A stretch of 64,000 nucleotides of DNA from Azorinus chamasolen (taxonomy: Eukaryota > Mollusca > Bivalvia > Cardiida > Solecurtidae). The notes below the pieces were generated by a model that did not search any database, was not told the DNA's origin, and worked only from the letters and a program-made list of their open reading frames with translations. This document shows, piece after piece, positions 62,901 through 64,000 of the stretch; position 1 is the first letter of the stretch; every line of letters begins with the position of its first letter. Position numbers and translations under genes: made by a program. The stretch is from the NCBI GenBank assembly GCA_963576725.1, contig OY755236.1, positions 64,020,636-64,084,635 of the forward strand, written 5' to 3'.

Positions 62901-63090
62901 TAGTAAATATATTTGGAGGCAAAACTTGTGTAGTGTTGAAATGCTGTATTTTACTCCTTTCAGGCATTCAGGAATTGTCATCTTAAGATACAAGGCCGGG
63001 AGTTGAGAATGTGCCGCAGTCTCCAGGGAGATCCTTCAGCAATCAGCAATACCAGGGCCACAGCCTCTCTTTACAGGATGGTGAAAAATG
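20598..63090 (+). CDS. PARP14-like macro-PARP, 16 exons, 3' end outside the window
   Basis: PARP14-type proteins are interferon-linked mono-ADP-ribosyltransferases in vertebrates, built from RRM, KH, macrodomain, WWE and PARP domains. Joining the exons listed below gives at least 1,627 residues with matching phases at all 15 introns. Order: Gln-rich 1-543; two RRM-like domains about 553-710; an unassigned linker to 826; a KH-like region 826-1209; macrodomain 1 about 1220-1393; macrodomain 2 about 1416-1585; linker to 1627. The last exon ends in phase 1 at a donor, so the gene continues past 64000. An in-frame TAA lies one codon upstream of the ATG. The Gln-rich N-terminus is not a feature of vertebrate PARP14 as I know it. 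Orthology to PARP14, as opposed to another macro-PARP, rests on domain order. Catalytic activity cannot be judged here. Confidence 0.85.
22228..22805 (+). other. Intron 1, first part
   Basis: AT-rich, no family repeat identified. Confidence 0.5.
22806..23042 (+). mobile_element. MITE-A in intron 1
   Basis: Full copy, exact GCTCCTATAGGAGC core, right end GGGAAAGGGTTAA. Confidence 0.75.
23060..23175 (+). mobile_element. MITE-A fragment
   Basis: GTTACTCCTCTAGGAGCTAT and GCTTATGGAATGATGTAGA remain. Confidence 0.5.
23176..24019 (+). other. Intron 1, last part
   Basis: A local duplication (AATATTCAGCTGAGTT at 23610 and 23646). Otherwise nothing recognised. Confidence 0.4.
24020..24205 (+). CDS. 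PARP14-like exon 2: RRM-like 1 (start)
   Basis: Acceptor TCATTACAG. NLFVSGLNP is an RNP2-like first strand, and EALITFLQKPG an RNP1-side strand. Donor CAG|GTTCGT, phase 1. Confidence 0.85.
24206..25101 (+). other. Intron 2
   Basis: A strongly decayed reverse MITE-A may lie at about 24700-24915 (GGAGTCCTCTGATTTTGGTC, GTAAAGGGATAA). The rest is AT-rich and unassigned. Confidence 0.35.
25102..25338 (+). CDS. PARP14-like exon 3: end of RRM 1, start of RRM 2
   Basis: Acceptor CCTTTTGTCAG. RRM 1 closes with LDGFNLEVCEVP. RRM 2 opens with PRAIVVSSDVP and continues to GCCILEFEDYR. Donor GAG|GTAATG, phase 1. A MITE-A starts 35 bp downstream. Confidence 0.85.
25373..25845 (+). mobile_element. MITE-A (outer) split by another MITE-A
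   Basis: The outer copy runs from TTAACCCTTTACTCCATAGA to TCAGCTTAT, then resumes TATTCATACAGTCATTGTTT to AAAGGATTAA. Core GACTCCTCTAGGAGTC. Confidence 0.7.
25560..25808 (+). mobile_element. MITE-A (inner)
   Basis: Well preserved, exact GCTCCTATAGGAGC core. Right end GGGTTGA (one base off TTAA). Confidence 0.75.
25884..25925. mobile_element. MITE-C half hairpin
   Basis: GGCTTATTGCAGGATGAAAG ... GGAAGCTC only. Confidence 0.4.
26056..26370 (+). mobile_element. Satellite-family element, TATGCCCCC hairpin type
   Basis: TTATGCCCCCGTTGACGATA / CAGGGGGCATTA hairpin, then GTCCGTCTGTCTGTCTG and one body unit (CATATACATGTACACATAAA). It ends CTGTGTCTTACAGACACAAT. Confidence 0.65.
26393..26596 (-). 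mobile_element. MITE-B in intron 3
   Basis: Reverse copy, core GCTCCTGTATAGC, end GGGAATAGGTTAA. Confidence 0.65.
26597..27070 (+). other. Intron 3, unassigned
   Basis: AT-rich, nothing recognised. Confidence 0.4.
27071..27172 (+). mobile_element. MITE-A truncated beside the exon 4 acceptor
   Basis: The element stops after GTCTACTCTGTTTGCTTA, about 28 bp before exon 4. Confidence 0.65.
27200..27377 (+). CDS. PARP14-like exon 4: end of RRM 2
   Basis: Acceptor TTTTTTGTCTTACAG. VDGVLLRVSPYF is the last strand of RRM 2, followed by a linker ending DQLEFVKR. Donor AAG|GTAGGA, phase 2. Confidence 0.8.
27530..27740 (+). mobile_element. MITE-A2 variant
   Basis: The left half is MITE-A (core GGCTCCTGCAGGAACC). 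The right half has the variant body CCACCTTCCATATTTCATTA and TTTGTCCATGAATATTC. Confidence 0.6.
27740..27858 (-). mobile_element. MITE-A fragment
   Basis: Reverse hairpin with core GACTCCTACAGGAGC and end GGAAAGGGTTTAA. Confidence 0.6.
28066..29887 (+). mobile_element. Satellite-bearing element with about ten 165-bp monomers
   Basis: It opens with a TTTTTAGCTCACCAGAGC hairpin and a GTCCGTCGT run. Monomers follow (TCTTCTCCTCTGAAACTGG; GGGTCAAAATTGGCCCCGCC) spaced about 165 bp. It ends GTCTGGTGAGCGCTTC and GGCCCTCTTGTTTT. A monomer of 55 codons keeps a frame open across three units (28497-28982); this is not a gene. Confidence 0.85.
29888..30149 (+). other. Intron 4, unassigned
   Basis: A short ACATGAATATTCATGTAA MITE-A-like scrap; nothing else. 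Confidence 0.35.
30150..30335 (+). mobile_element. MITE-A, decayed
   Basis: Core GGTTCCTGTAGAAGCC; ends lost. Confidence 0.5.
30446..31115 (-). repeat. Ngaro-2 split repeat B2 (670 bp)
   Basis: Matches 31843-32512 from TATTATTACATGATGG to GGAATTTTCCGCC. Inside are four to five units of about 30 bp (CCGGCCTGGGGTCCAATCCC, from 30668) and a doubled unit of about 54 bp (CCCAGCGTTAGGAT...GATCAGTCGGCCAGCC). Confidence 0.93.
31644..31660 (+). promoter_or_regulatory. G-quadruplex motif beside A2
   Basis: GGGTGGGTGGGTGGGT directly before A2 on the + strand (C-rich in the element's sense). Confidence 0.7.
31659..31847 (-). repeat. Ngaro-2 split repeat A2 (189 bp)
   Basis: Same sequence as 36890-37078, GTGTGAAATTACAAATTATT to TAGCCTTTATTA. 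It runs straight into B1. Confidence 0.93.
31843..32512 (-). repeat. Ngaro-2 split repeat B1 (670 bp)
   Basis: Joined to A2 through TATTATTA. This junction would be the recombination site of a circular intermediate. Confidence 0.93.
32661..32870 (+). repeat. tRNA-derived SINE in Ngaro-2
   Basis: The head GCGGTGGTCTAGTGTAACAC has an A-box-like start, and a B-box-like GGCTCAAATTCC lies at 32707-32718. The body includes GGTACCTGTGAAGGTAACCA. Confidence 0.55.
32878..33560 (-). pseudogene. Ngaro-2 SGNH hydrolase remnant
   Basis: TDTLGIYFGDDAHLSNVG corresponds to TADTPGMYFNDGVHLSDVG of Ngaro-1, including the Asp-x-x-His block. Upstream, GGTTCCAATGCATG matches the Ngaro-1 hydrolase region. Frames are broken. 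Confidence 0.7.
33770..34245 (-). pseudogene. Ngaro-2 tyrosine recombinase remnant
   Basis: YTFACFGLFRVGELVE matches YTLAFFGLFRVGELAF of Ngaro-1, so the first catalytic Arg region is still visible. Stops and indels break the rest. Confidence 0.7.
34326..34398 (-). repeat. tRNA-like SINE head
   Basis: On the minus strand: A-box-like TGGTCTAAGGG, B-box-like GGGTTCGATCC. Confidence 0.55.
34560..35640 (-). pseudogene. Ngaro-2 RT-RNase H remnant
   Basis: ILKHKHSITLWELQSLLGSM and MDLKLWLSFFQECNGIS (35180-35487) match ILEHKRSVTLKELQSLIGSL and QDLQLWLVFFKDFNGVS of Ngaro-1. The RNase H tail (TCATCTGAAAACGAGACAAA) is near 34680. The catalytic YxDD part is not seen. Confidence 0.75.
34735..34803 (-). 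repeat. tRNA-like SINE head, second copy
   Basis: Same family as 34326-34398, same strand; B-box-like part at 34744-34754. Confidence 0.55.
35680..35800 (-). pseudogene. Ngaro-2 gag zinc-finger remnant
   Basis: YNSWPGYSFYRCRLDHVCMA aligns with FNSTKGCSFKTCKYNHVCLA of Ngaro-1. Several Cys are lost. Confidence 0.6.
35927..35967. repeat. Poly(T) tract, 41 bp
   Basis: An uninterrupted run of T (poly-A on the minus strand). It may be a retroposon tail; length may be unreliable in assembly. A second T/G-rich tract follows at 36180-36222. Confidence 0.95.
35968..36889 (-). other. Ngaro-2 region between gag remnant and A1
   Basis: No readable gag N-terminus. A possible truncated tRNA-like head lies on the minus strand near 36255-36305. 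Confidence 0.35.
36890..37078 (-). repeat. Ngaro-2 split repeat A1 (189 bp)
   Basis: 5' end of the element in its own sense. It ends in CTTTATTA next to host ATAAACACATT. Confidence 0.93.
37177..37421 (+). CDS. PARP14-like exon 5: linker region
   Basis: Acceptor TAATATCAACAG, 98 bp after the end of Ngaro-2. It encodes about 82 residues (MREKFAEVMYSKDHVTVKCT to VIPDIVWDKFIEWLNA) that I cannot assign to a named domain. The pattern fits another RRM- or KH-like fold. Donor CAG|GTATTA, phase 1. Confidence 0.8.
37565..37814 (-). mobile_element. MITE-A2 in intron 5
   Basis: TTAA to TTAA, core GGCTCCTGTAGGAGCC, variant body GAAATATGGAAGGTG. Confidence 0.8.
37815..38345 (+). other. Intron 5, mostly unassigned
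   Basis: A MITE-A scrap (TTCATGTCAGAAATAATGAC) lies at about 37860. No other family seen. Confidence 0.35.
38346..38481. repeat. Foldback element, 136 bp
   Basis: Arms TTAATACACGTTTG...CTGCAGTGTCCC and their complement, with a GC-rich centre GCCCTCGCCCTTCGGGC. It begins and ends with TTAAT/ATTAA. Confidence 0.85.
38485..38632 (-). mobile_element. MITE-A fragment
   Basis: TAAGCAAATAGAACAGCCCA with core GACTCCTGCAGGGGATG. Confidence 0.5.
38635..38849 (-). mobile_element. MITE-A, decayed
   Basis: Core CTGTTCCCACAAGAGTCC. The right end GAGTTAA is shared with the next copy. Confidence 0.55.
38846..39194 (-). mobile_element. MITE-A with internal duplication
   Basis: TTAATCCTTTACCTGATGGA to GAAGGGTTAA. 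The body segment ATGAATATTAATT...GCATATGAA occurs twice, giving about 350 bp. Confidence 0.6.
39272..39439 (-). mobile_element. MITE-A2, internally deleted
   Basis: TTAACCCTTTCCCTGTTCTA to GGAAAGGGTTAA. Confidence 0.75.
39521..39690 (+). mobile_element. MITE-A remnant at the exon 6 acceptor
   Basis: Runs from ATTAACCCTTTCATTCATAC to GGACTCTACAGTTTCCTG and stops about 28 bp before exon 6. Confidence 0.65.
39719..40576 (+). CDS. PARP14-like exon 6: KH-like region
   Basis: Acceptor GCATTTTGCAG. It is the largest internal exon (286 residues). A charged helical start (SQKIEALSRAARRKAEVRKV) leads into KH-like units such as GAICKKYGDLKIRIEGNEVT and VDIFVRKQQSVLVVGTSEVI. The GxxG loops are weak. 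The RNA-binding role is inferred from PARP14 layout. Donor AAAG|GTAACA, phase 1. Confidence 0.85.
40734..40954 (-). mobile_element. MITE-A in intron 6
   Basis: TTAGCCCTTTACCCCATGAA to GCAAAGGGTTAA; core GGCTCTTACAGGAGCC. Confidence 0.65.
41026..41274 (+). mobile_element. MITE-A
   Basis: Full copy; the right TTAA (41271-41274) is shared with the next element. Confidence 0.75.
41271..41512 (+). mobile_element. MITE-A2
   Basis: Variant body ATGTCCATCTTCCATATTTC, core reduced to GCTCCTGATCAGG, right end GAGAAAGGGTTAA. Confidence 0.75.
41562..41993 (-). mobile_element. MITE-A split by MITE-F
   Basis: TTAAACCTTTATCCCATGAA to AGGATAGGGTTAA; interrupted in its hairpin core by the 174-bp MITE-F. 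Confidence 0.65.
41743..41916. mobile_element. MITE-F, hAT-like
   Basis: Ends CAGGGGTGTGATTT and AATTACACCCCTG are an inverted repeat. Flanks CTTATTATA and CTTATA look like an imperfect target duplication. Confidence 0.6.
41990..42218 (-). mobile_element. MITE-A
   Basis: Shares TTAA 41990-41993 with the previous copy; ends GGAAAGGGTTAA. Confidence 0.7.
42363..42653 (+). CDS. PARP14-like exon 7: KH-like region
   Basis: Acceptor TGATTTTCAG at 42362. A second in-frame acceptor (GTTGTTTCAG, exon from 42387) would remove eight residues, so either start is possible. Encodes ELTGLSEKLI...KCVIKVPQDLAQ. Donor TCAG|GTAATG, phase 1. Confidence 0.8.
42834..43255. mobile_element. Decayed MITE-A compound in intron 7
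   Basis: A near-palindromic stretch AAAATTCATAAGCAAACAGC ... CTGTTTGTTTATGAATTTTA lies around 43018-43108 with core TCTCCTATAGGACC. Flanks (TTTTCCCAATTTTG; CCCAATTTCAGGGG) are unassigned. Confidence 0.4.
43262..43481 (+). mobile_element. MITE-A
   Basis: ACAAACAGTGTTAGCCCAGA to AAGGTTAAAGGTTAA; core GACTCCTGCATGAGC. Confidence 0.55.
43568..43662 (+). CDS. PARP14-like exon 8: start of macrodomain 1
   Basis: Acceptor TTTTGTCACAG. IKIQLVQGEIGSQK is a macrodomain first strand. Donor AAG|GTGAGT, phase 0. Confidence 0.85.
43905..44037 (+). mobile_element. MITE-B, right half
   Basis: TGCTGTATTTATCACAATGG to GGGAATGGGTTAA; the left half is lost. Confidence 0.6.
44152..44385 (+). mobile_element. Satellite-family element, short
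   Basis: Hairpin TATACCCCACACAACATTAA / TTGCTTGGGGTATA, then CATTCTGTCCATCCATCAG. No tandem array remains. Confidence 0.5.
44558..44806 (+). mobile_element. MITE-A in intron 8
   Basis: Core GCTCCTATAGGAGC exact; ends worn. Confidence 0.65.
45004..45237 (+). CDS. PARP14-like exon 9: macrodomain 1 middle
   Basis: DVVVCNAASSLNL keeps the Asn of the ADP-ribose-binding NAA motif. The glycine-rich loop is replaced by LKSGSASY. Donor AAG|GTAAAC, phase 0. Confidence 0.9.
45238..45573 (+). other. Intron 9, unassigned part
   Basis: A short tandem duplication (TTAATAACTGTATTTGTGGG twice, near 45450). Nothing else. Confidence 0.4.
45574..45815 (-). mobile_element. MITE-A before exon 10
   Basis: TTAACCCATTTCCTAACAAA to GCAGGAAAGGGG; core GGCTCCTACAGCAGCC. 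It ends about 60 bp before exon 10. Confidence 0.6.
45876..46100 (+). CDS. PARP14-like exon 10: macrodomain 1 end
   Basis: Acceptor AATTCACAG. FLAMGTGGYLGYP is the phosphate-binding loop. The exon ends in a VSIVIGN strand. Donor AAG|GTAAGT, phase 0. Confidence 0.9.
46193..46424. mobile_element. MITE-C, full reference copy
   Basis: TACAGTAGAACTTGTTTTAA to GACAGTTTCTACTGTA with central hairpin AGCTTAATGCAGG...AAAGCTTCTATAGGAGCTTT. The segment GGTCATCAAAAAGAGGTCTT is doubled. Confidence 0.75.
46425..47176 (+). other. Intron 10, mostly unassigned
   Basis: Apart from the foldback at 46576-46698 I see no family repeat or coding signal. Confidence 0.35.
46576..46698. repeat. Imperfect foldback
   Basis: TGGAGTGCGACAGCATG...GGTTATGTCCACC pairs imperfectly with GGTAGACATAACC...GTGCTGTCACTCTCCA. 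Confidence 0.65.
47177..47393. mobile_element. MITE-C
   Basis: TAATAATAAAACCTGTCTTA to CAGTTCTTCTGTA; hairpin core CAAACTATAGGAGCTTT. Confidence 0.65.
47617..47692 (+). mobile_element. MITE-A truncated beside the exon 11 acceptor
   Basis: TTAACCCTTTCCTTCATATA to GATGGCTCCTATA; broken exactly in the core, 30 bp before exon 11. Confidence 0.65.
47722..47785 (+). CDS. PARP14-like exon 11: linker
   Basis: Acceptor CTCTTATTTAG. 21 residues (AFEEQERLRIHG...) matching in place and phase the exon after macrodomain 2. Donor ACAG|GTCAGT, phase 1. Confidence 0.75.
47867..47996. repeat. Imperfect foldback
   Basis: CTGAGGTTATAAAA...GAGATCATTCTCAAG pairs with CTTGAGAACGATCTC...TTTTATAACCTTGG; the inner part AGATTCTGAGC/GCTCAGAATCT also pairs. 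Confidence 0.65.
48039..49516 (+). mobile_element. Satellite-bearing element with CAAGGTCAAGGTCA monomers
   Basis: Hairpin TTATGCCCCCCAGATAAGAT / CTGGGGGGCATA, a GTCTGTCTGTTTGTCT run, then about eight monomers of roughly 145-165 bp (TTTAACATTGGCCATAACTT; GACTTGATATTTGGCATGC). It ends GTGTTTCACAAACACATCTT. Confidence 0.85.
49517..50089 (+). other. Intron 11, unassigned
   Basis: No family repeat or coding signal identified. Confidence 0.35.
50090..50165. repeat. Foldback: 37-bp arms, one mismatch
   Basis: CGAGGGCTTGGTGGAAAACT... pairs with its complement ending AAGCCCTCG; loop 2 nt. Confidence 0.9.
50173..50358 (-). mobile_element. MITE-A, truncated
   Basis: TTTAATCCTTTACCTCATAA through GACTGCTCCTACTCTGTTG; the right arm is deleted. 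Confidence 0.55.
50359..51718 (+). other. Intron 11, local duplications, otherwise unassigned
   Basis: About 62 bp (CATTCCCTGTCATTTAATGT...) is repeated near 50740 and 50800. AGGAGGTCTTGTGTGAGATT recurs in altered form near 50910 and 51045. Nothing coding. Confidence 0.4.
51719..51856 (-). mobile_element. Short satellite-family element
   Basis: Reverse copy of the type at 26056-26370: hairpin ATACCCCTGTTGACAATAGT / CAGGGGCATTATG, GTCTGTCTGTGTG run, end CTGTGTCTTAAGACACAA. Confidence 0.65.
51859..52101 (+). mobile_element. MITE-A
   Basis: TTAACCCTATACTCCATAAA to GGACAAAAGGGCTAA; core AGCATCTGTAGGAGCT. Confidence 0.7.
53238..53713 (-). repeat. Ngaro-1 split repeat B2 (476 bp)
   Basis: 3' end of the element in its own sense; begins ATTACAGGAAGGCCG at the host junction CCATTTATT and ends TTTTCCGCCA. 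Confidence 0.95.
54210..54225 (+). promoter_or_regulatory. G-quadruplex motif beside A2
   Basis: GGGTGGGAGGGTGGG adjoining A2, in the same place as in Ngaro-2. Confidence 0.7.
54226..54395 (-). repeat. Ngaro-1 split repeat A2 (170 bp)
   Basis: AAAAGATTTTTGAAAAATTT to ATAGCCCCTATTATT, same as 58765-58934; flows into B1. Confidence 0.95.
54393..54868 (-). repeat. Ngaro-1 split repeat B1 (476 bp)
   Basis: Follows the SGNH ORF in the element's sense; sequence as B2 except TCCCTATTTG against TCCCATTTTG. Confidence 0.95.
54913..55509 (-). CDS. Ngaro-1 SGNH/GDSL-type hydrolase
   Basis: 198 codons. VGDSYIYWA holds the catalytic Ser block. GSNDIG is the Gly-x-Asn-Asp block, and DGVHLSDVG carries the Asp-x-x-His pair that completes the triad. 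SGNH enzymes are esterases or lipases. An ORF of this kind is known in Ngaro elements, but its job in transposition is not established. It is the last ORF before B1. All catalytic residues are present, unlike in Ngaro-2. Confidence 0.88.
   Translation of the reverse strand: MSLIADTYISIFPDVWLVGDSYIYWAEQRARFRRIERNLGLAKVAGIKWLGIRGMHWNQLMTKVQYMALHHQKPRAIIIHLGSNDIGSEKGINLRFKIRSDLDSLFDNFPGTAIVMSSFLPRLVWRKTQIPADKIERKRKCLNRFVRRLTEFRGGLFVNHGEITADTPGMYFNDGVHLSDVGTDLFLYNFREALEQLI
55528..56373 (-). CDS. Ngaro-1 tyrosine recombinase
   Basis: About 281 codons. It should join the circular DNA copy to the target. FFGLFRVGELAF carries the first catalytic Arg. HSFRIGAATWLA is the His-x-x-Arg box. The nucleophile Tyr is in FLKYIRL at the C-terminus. 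No ATG opens it: the listed first codon is TTG, and the frame stays open upstream past the RT stop (ATAATACACGCTTGGTG). It may therefore be made by a -1 frameshift from the RT frame near CTTTTTGAAG. Confidence 0.88.
   Translation of the reverse strand: MVYSNALELFAHFRTSYSFSQDWPPSLFQLETFITYLFHRGYAYKTTSTYIAAIRFQNRLRDVVDHTSHLSINKMLEGYRRSKSVTDTRLPITYDILVKIYEKLPAICSSKYETLLFRAAYTLAFFGLFRVGELAFTSQSMLDAPLQYSDIRQFKSGSSFKIFLRRAKCNQHGPPQSVDIVATGTQVCPVAAMQNFLLARSKVTQGKCLLCHQDGSFLTRYQFGAVLTRVMQSLGLPCSGFKTHSFRIGAATWLASKGVSHAVIQRMGRWSSNAFLKYIRL
56388..58271 (-). CDS. Ngaro-1 reverse transcriptase-RNase H
   Basis: Open for 627 codons; the true start is unclear because the first 80 or so codons overlap gag in another frame. 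RT motifs: LLAKSDIKSAFRLIP (first catalytic Asp) and HYLDDFIFGG (YxDD box). RNase H follows: LFTDSSAARGKGFGAYF (Asp), LLEYFPILV (Glu), FHCDNQSVV (Asp), NDIADSLSR (last Asp). All catalytic residues are seen. Confidence 0.92.
   Translation of the reverse strand: MLTPYRPVRQQLVLAVRLNYAGILTPQRAVLLKLVSTTMCALHARGRTLNSSVLALSINPFAQVTNSQTDTFNINPNPKDTNLTLATTPIRLAQMKKFLSIYPNRAAAKKICSGFKDGFSIHFEGQAKTLEANNLSSANKNPKIVRQKIQKELQAGRIMGPFSIPPFKHFRVSPLGLVPKKDPGEFRLIHHLSFPQGDSVNDYIDPALCSVQYTKFDAAIEMIQQLGQGALLAKSDIKSAFRLIPVSPNDFSLLGFKFEGLYYFDQVLPFGCSISCATFELFATFLEWVVRFSCRVGKLEHYLDDFIFGGRGNTDHCISLMNSFFACCNDFGVPIANEKTEGPTTVLVFLGLELDSVLMQVRIPLEKISRIVEQINNILEHKRSVTLKELQSLIGSLNFMCRAIVPGRPFCRRLINATRGVKCAFHHIRLTVGIRQDLQLWLVFFKDFNGVSVFNDHICLRNSDFGLFTDSSAARGKGFGAYFQGKWASAAWPESWHEKGYTKDITLLEYFPILVSIYVWGEEFRNKRVLFHCDNQSVVQVLNSQTSKSDALMVLVRVLTLKCLHYNLVLKAEHIPGVRNDIADSLSRFQMSRFRALAPEADLNPVPFPTHLWNIFELTLEDFLKLV
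58027..58872 (-). CDS. Ngaro-1 gag-like protein
   Basis: 281 codons from an ATG inside repeat A1. The N-terminal two thirds have no recognised domain. Near the C-terminus is a CCCH-type finger, C-x8-C-x4-C-x3-H (CWDFNSTKGCSFKTCKYNH), followed by C-x2-C-x3-H-x4-C (CLACKGTHTQQQC). These are likely nucleic-acid binding, as in gag nucleocapsids. Its 3' end overlaps the RT ORF by about 245 bp in another frame. Confidence 0.85.
   Translation of the reverse strand: MLTGVIFTGGKNHTAPFSLQPYLGQIYALQIFQKSFSIPSREFSLPESALKCINDPMSLHVSVELCQKIWLGEYVNLALLLRGSAESPSAPSNLFIDERGQVQIKQKPTKSISNIRDWTDAFLIYASILIKKVPQKAGEMFEYIALIREAESRSGNTLAWKIYDENFRMRQAVQPQSWSIINTDLWLRTMMIPAHSHQGTIANPLQTSTPAVSAGRPAKLCWDFNSTKGCSFKTCKYNHVCLACKGTHTQQQCPRSFNQPFRTGNQFTNRYIQHQPKPQRH
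58765..58934 (-). repeat. Ngaro-1 split repeat A1 (170 bp)
   Basis: 5' end of the element; contains the gag ATG (58872-58870). It meets host sequence at TATT|TACATAACCC. Confidence 0.95.
59668..59726 (+). CDS. PARP14-like exon 12: start of macrodomain 2
   Basis: Acceptor TTCTTTTTCAG after an 11.9-kb intron. DFVKGRIRIELVTEDLATQK is the first strand. Donor AAG|GTTAGT, phase 0. Confidence 0.8.
59855..60083 (-). mobile_element. MITE-A in intron 12
   Basis: TTAACCATTTCCCTATCCAA to GATAGAAAGGG; one core arm is deleted (GCTCCTATAGGGTC). Confidence 0.65.
60165..60233 (-). mobile_element. MITE-D hairpin fragment
   Basis: AGAGTGCTCCTTCAGGAATC with CTGGGTCTACACT. Confidence 0.4.
60236..60488 (+). mobile_element. 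Short satellite-family element
   Basis: TATACCCCCAACGGCGGGCA/TATAG hairpin, GTCCGTCCGTCTGTCC run, one body unit, end GTGTTTCACAAACACACTC then TTGTTT. Confidence 0.7.
60658..60753 (+). CDS. PARP14-like exon 13: macrodomain 2
   Basis: VDALLCSVSTDMNLT: Ser-Val-Ser stands where binding macrodomains have Asn-Ala-Ala. Donor CAG|GTGTGT, phase 0. Confidence 0.85.
60795..61013 (-). mobile_element. MITE-B in intron 13
   Basis: TTAA to TTAA; exact GCTCCTATAGGAGC core. Confidence 0.8.
61040..61140. repeat. Alternating inverted/direct repeat
   Basis: GATTCTAATGAGTACTAGAA and ATCATCACAGAGGC are repeated, with inverted TACTCATTAGAATC; two interleaved hairpins are possible. Confidence 0.7.
61180..61320 (-). 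mobile_element. MITE-A, truncated
   Basis: CAACTCTTTCCCTACTGAAT to ATAAACAAACAGAGCA; hairpin and right end lost. Confidence 0.55.
61433..61634 (-). mobile_element. MITE-D, full reference copy
   Basis: TTAACTCTTTCAAGTCAGAA to CAGGTTGAAAGGGTTAA with hairpin GAGGGCTCCTCAAGGAGCCC; 202 bp. Confidence 0.75.
61676..61901 (-). mobile_element. MITE-A before exon 14
   Basis: TTAACCTTTTACCATTATGT to GGTACAGGGTTAA; core reduced to CATCATAGGAGCT. Confidence 0.65.
61935..62069 (+). CDS. PARP14-like exon 14: macrodomain 2
   Basis: GKVVDISGASLPCKTIYLTV is the core strand pair. Donor CAG|GTTAGT, phase 0. A MITE-A ends 33 bp upstream of the exon. Confidence 0.85.
62115..62355 (-). mobile_element. MITE-B remnant plus MITE-C tail
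   Basis: Part 1 (62115-62287) has AAATCTACCGAAAAGGAACA and GGAGGAAAGGGTGAA but has lost the core. Part 2 (62290-62355) is a MITE-C right end, GGTTTTACTGTA. Confidence 0.5.
62388..62609 (+). CDS. PARP14-like exon 15: macrodomain 2 end
   Basis: SIAIPALGTGHCSYP is the phosphate-loop equivalent; the final helix and strand follow. Donor CAG|GTACTT, phase 0. Confidence 0.9.
62964..63090 (+). CDS. PARP14-like exon 16: linker
   Basis: Acceptor TTACTCCTTTCAG. AFRNCHLKIQGREL...LYRMVKN, then donor ATG|GTCAGT in phase 1. A further exon must follow outside the window. Confidence 0.75.
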
Positions 63091-63136
63091 GTCAGTATCA
63101 ATGCTGCATGCACACAATGAGTGACATTAAATACCT

Positions 63137-63262
63137 TTAACCTTTTGCTTCATGAAAATTCATGTAAGAAATAATGACATCATAAACATTAATTAATTTT
63201 GATATTGACACATGAACACAGGACCTGTTGGCCATGGAAAACACTGTATAATCATATCTCTA
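63137..63262 (-). mobile_element. MITE-A, truncated, in the last intron
   Basis: TTAACCTTTTGCTTCATGAA to ATAATCATATCTC; hairpin lost. Confidence 0.55.
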
Positions 63263-63444
63263 GAACTAAATAGAAATGGATTGGATTTTGTGTCAGATTT
63301 TTGAAAGATAAGATTGCTAATGCTATTTCGTATATATAATGGTATATATAACATCTTTAGTAATTTTGCATTTTAATTTAATAATAACATAGCATTCTTT
63401 GTAAAATTGGAGGAAATCTACAAAAACTATAAATAGCAAATCTA

Positions 63445-63832
63445 TTTTTAGCTCAGATCTGGGGGGGGGGCATATTGTTTTTGCCCTGTCTGCTTGTTTG
63501 TTTGTCGTCGCCAACTTTAACATTGGTCATAACTTTTGAGCCAGTACAGATAGAGACTTGATATTTGGCATGCATGTGTATCTCATAAAGCCGCATAGTT
63601 TGAGGGGTGACATGTCAAGGTCATCCTTCAAGGTCAAATGTCAAATATATAGGTCAAATCCCCGACTTTAACATTGGCCATAACTTTTGAACCAGTAGAG
63701 ATAGATACTTGATATTTGGCATGCATATTTATCTCATGAAGCTGCACATTTTGAGGGGTGACATGTTAAGGTCATTTTTCAGGGTCAAAGGTCAAATTGG
63801 CGGGGGCATAGTGTTTCACAAACACATTTATT
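63445..63832 (+). mobile_element. Satellite-bearing element, two monomers
   Basis: The hairpin is damaged (TTTTTAGCTCAGATCTGGGG then a G run). Two monomers follow like those at 48039-49516, with end GTGTTTCACAAACACATTTA. Confidence 0.7.
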
Positions 63833-63837
63833 ATTAT

Positions 63838-64000
63838 TGTGTCACCTGCCAAGAGGCAGTGTGTCGCTTAGAGATCACTTTTCCGACGTCTGTCCATCTG
63901 TCTGTCACACTTTGTTTGGTTGTCATTTCTAAAGTAATCATTAAAGAGCTTCCAAAGTTCACATGTGTCTTCCTCTCATTGATGACCATTAAAGTAACTA
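63838..64000 (+). mobile_element. Satellite-family element, cut by the window edge
   Basis: GTGTCACCTGCCAAGAGGCA/GTGTGTCGC start, then GACGTCTGTCCATCTGTCTG. Only the 5' part is seen. Confidence 0.5.

Overview
The window is animal nuclear DNA, most likely from a bivalve mollusc. Genes are split into short exons with GT-AG introns. Non-coding DNA is AT-rich and packed with small transposons. The satellite-bearing repeats (a 5' hairpin, GTCTG/GTCC runs, tandem monomers, an end near CTCTTGTT) resemble the pearl-type elements of bivalves. The species cannot be named from this sequence.

Two host genes are visible, both on the + strand. At the left edge (189-1395) are the last two coding exons of an epsin-like endocytic adaptor, with a DPW and three NPF motifs and a protein ending in NPFL. 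From 20598 to the right edge runs a macro-PARP gene of the PARP14 type. Sixteen exons join in consistent phases to give at least 1,627 residues: a long Gln-rich N-terminus, two RRM-like domains, a KH-like region and two macrodomains. Any WWE or PARP catalytic exons would lie beyond 64000.

Most of the rest is mobile DNA. I use working names. MITE-A (about 245 bp, several dozen copies), MITE-B (about 215 bp) and MITE-D (about 200 bp) end in TTAACCC.../...GGGTTAA and behave as TTAA-target (piggyBac-like) elements. MITE-C and MITE-E begin TACA and end TGTA and look like TA-target (Tc1/mariner-like) elements. MITE-F is hAT-like. Families A and B share an identical 14-bp core palindrome, GCTCCTATAGGAGC, inside otherwise unrelated hairpins; C has a near-identical core and D a variant. 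For MITE-A, + strand means that the hairpin arm reading AGTAGACCCAGATC comes first.

Two Ngaro-type tyrosine-recombinase retrotransposons lie on the minus strand within the PARP gene. Ngaro-1 (53238-58934, intron 11) looks nearly intact: gag, RT-RNase H, tyrosine recombinase and an SGNH hydrolase, bounded by split direct repeats A1-ORFs-B1-A2-B2. Ngaro-2 (30446-37078, intron 4) is a decayed relative with the same repeat layout. Both carry a G-quadruplex-type run beside A2.

Insertions are nested: Ngaro-1 lies inside a satellite element, which lies inside a MITE-B. These nests give the element borders and their relative ages.
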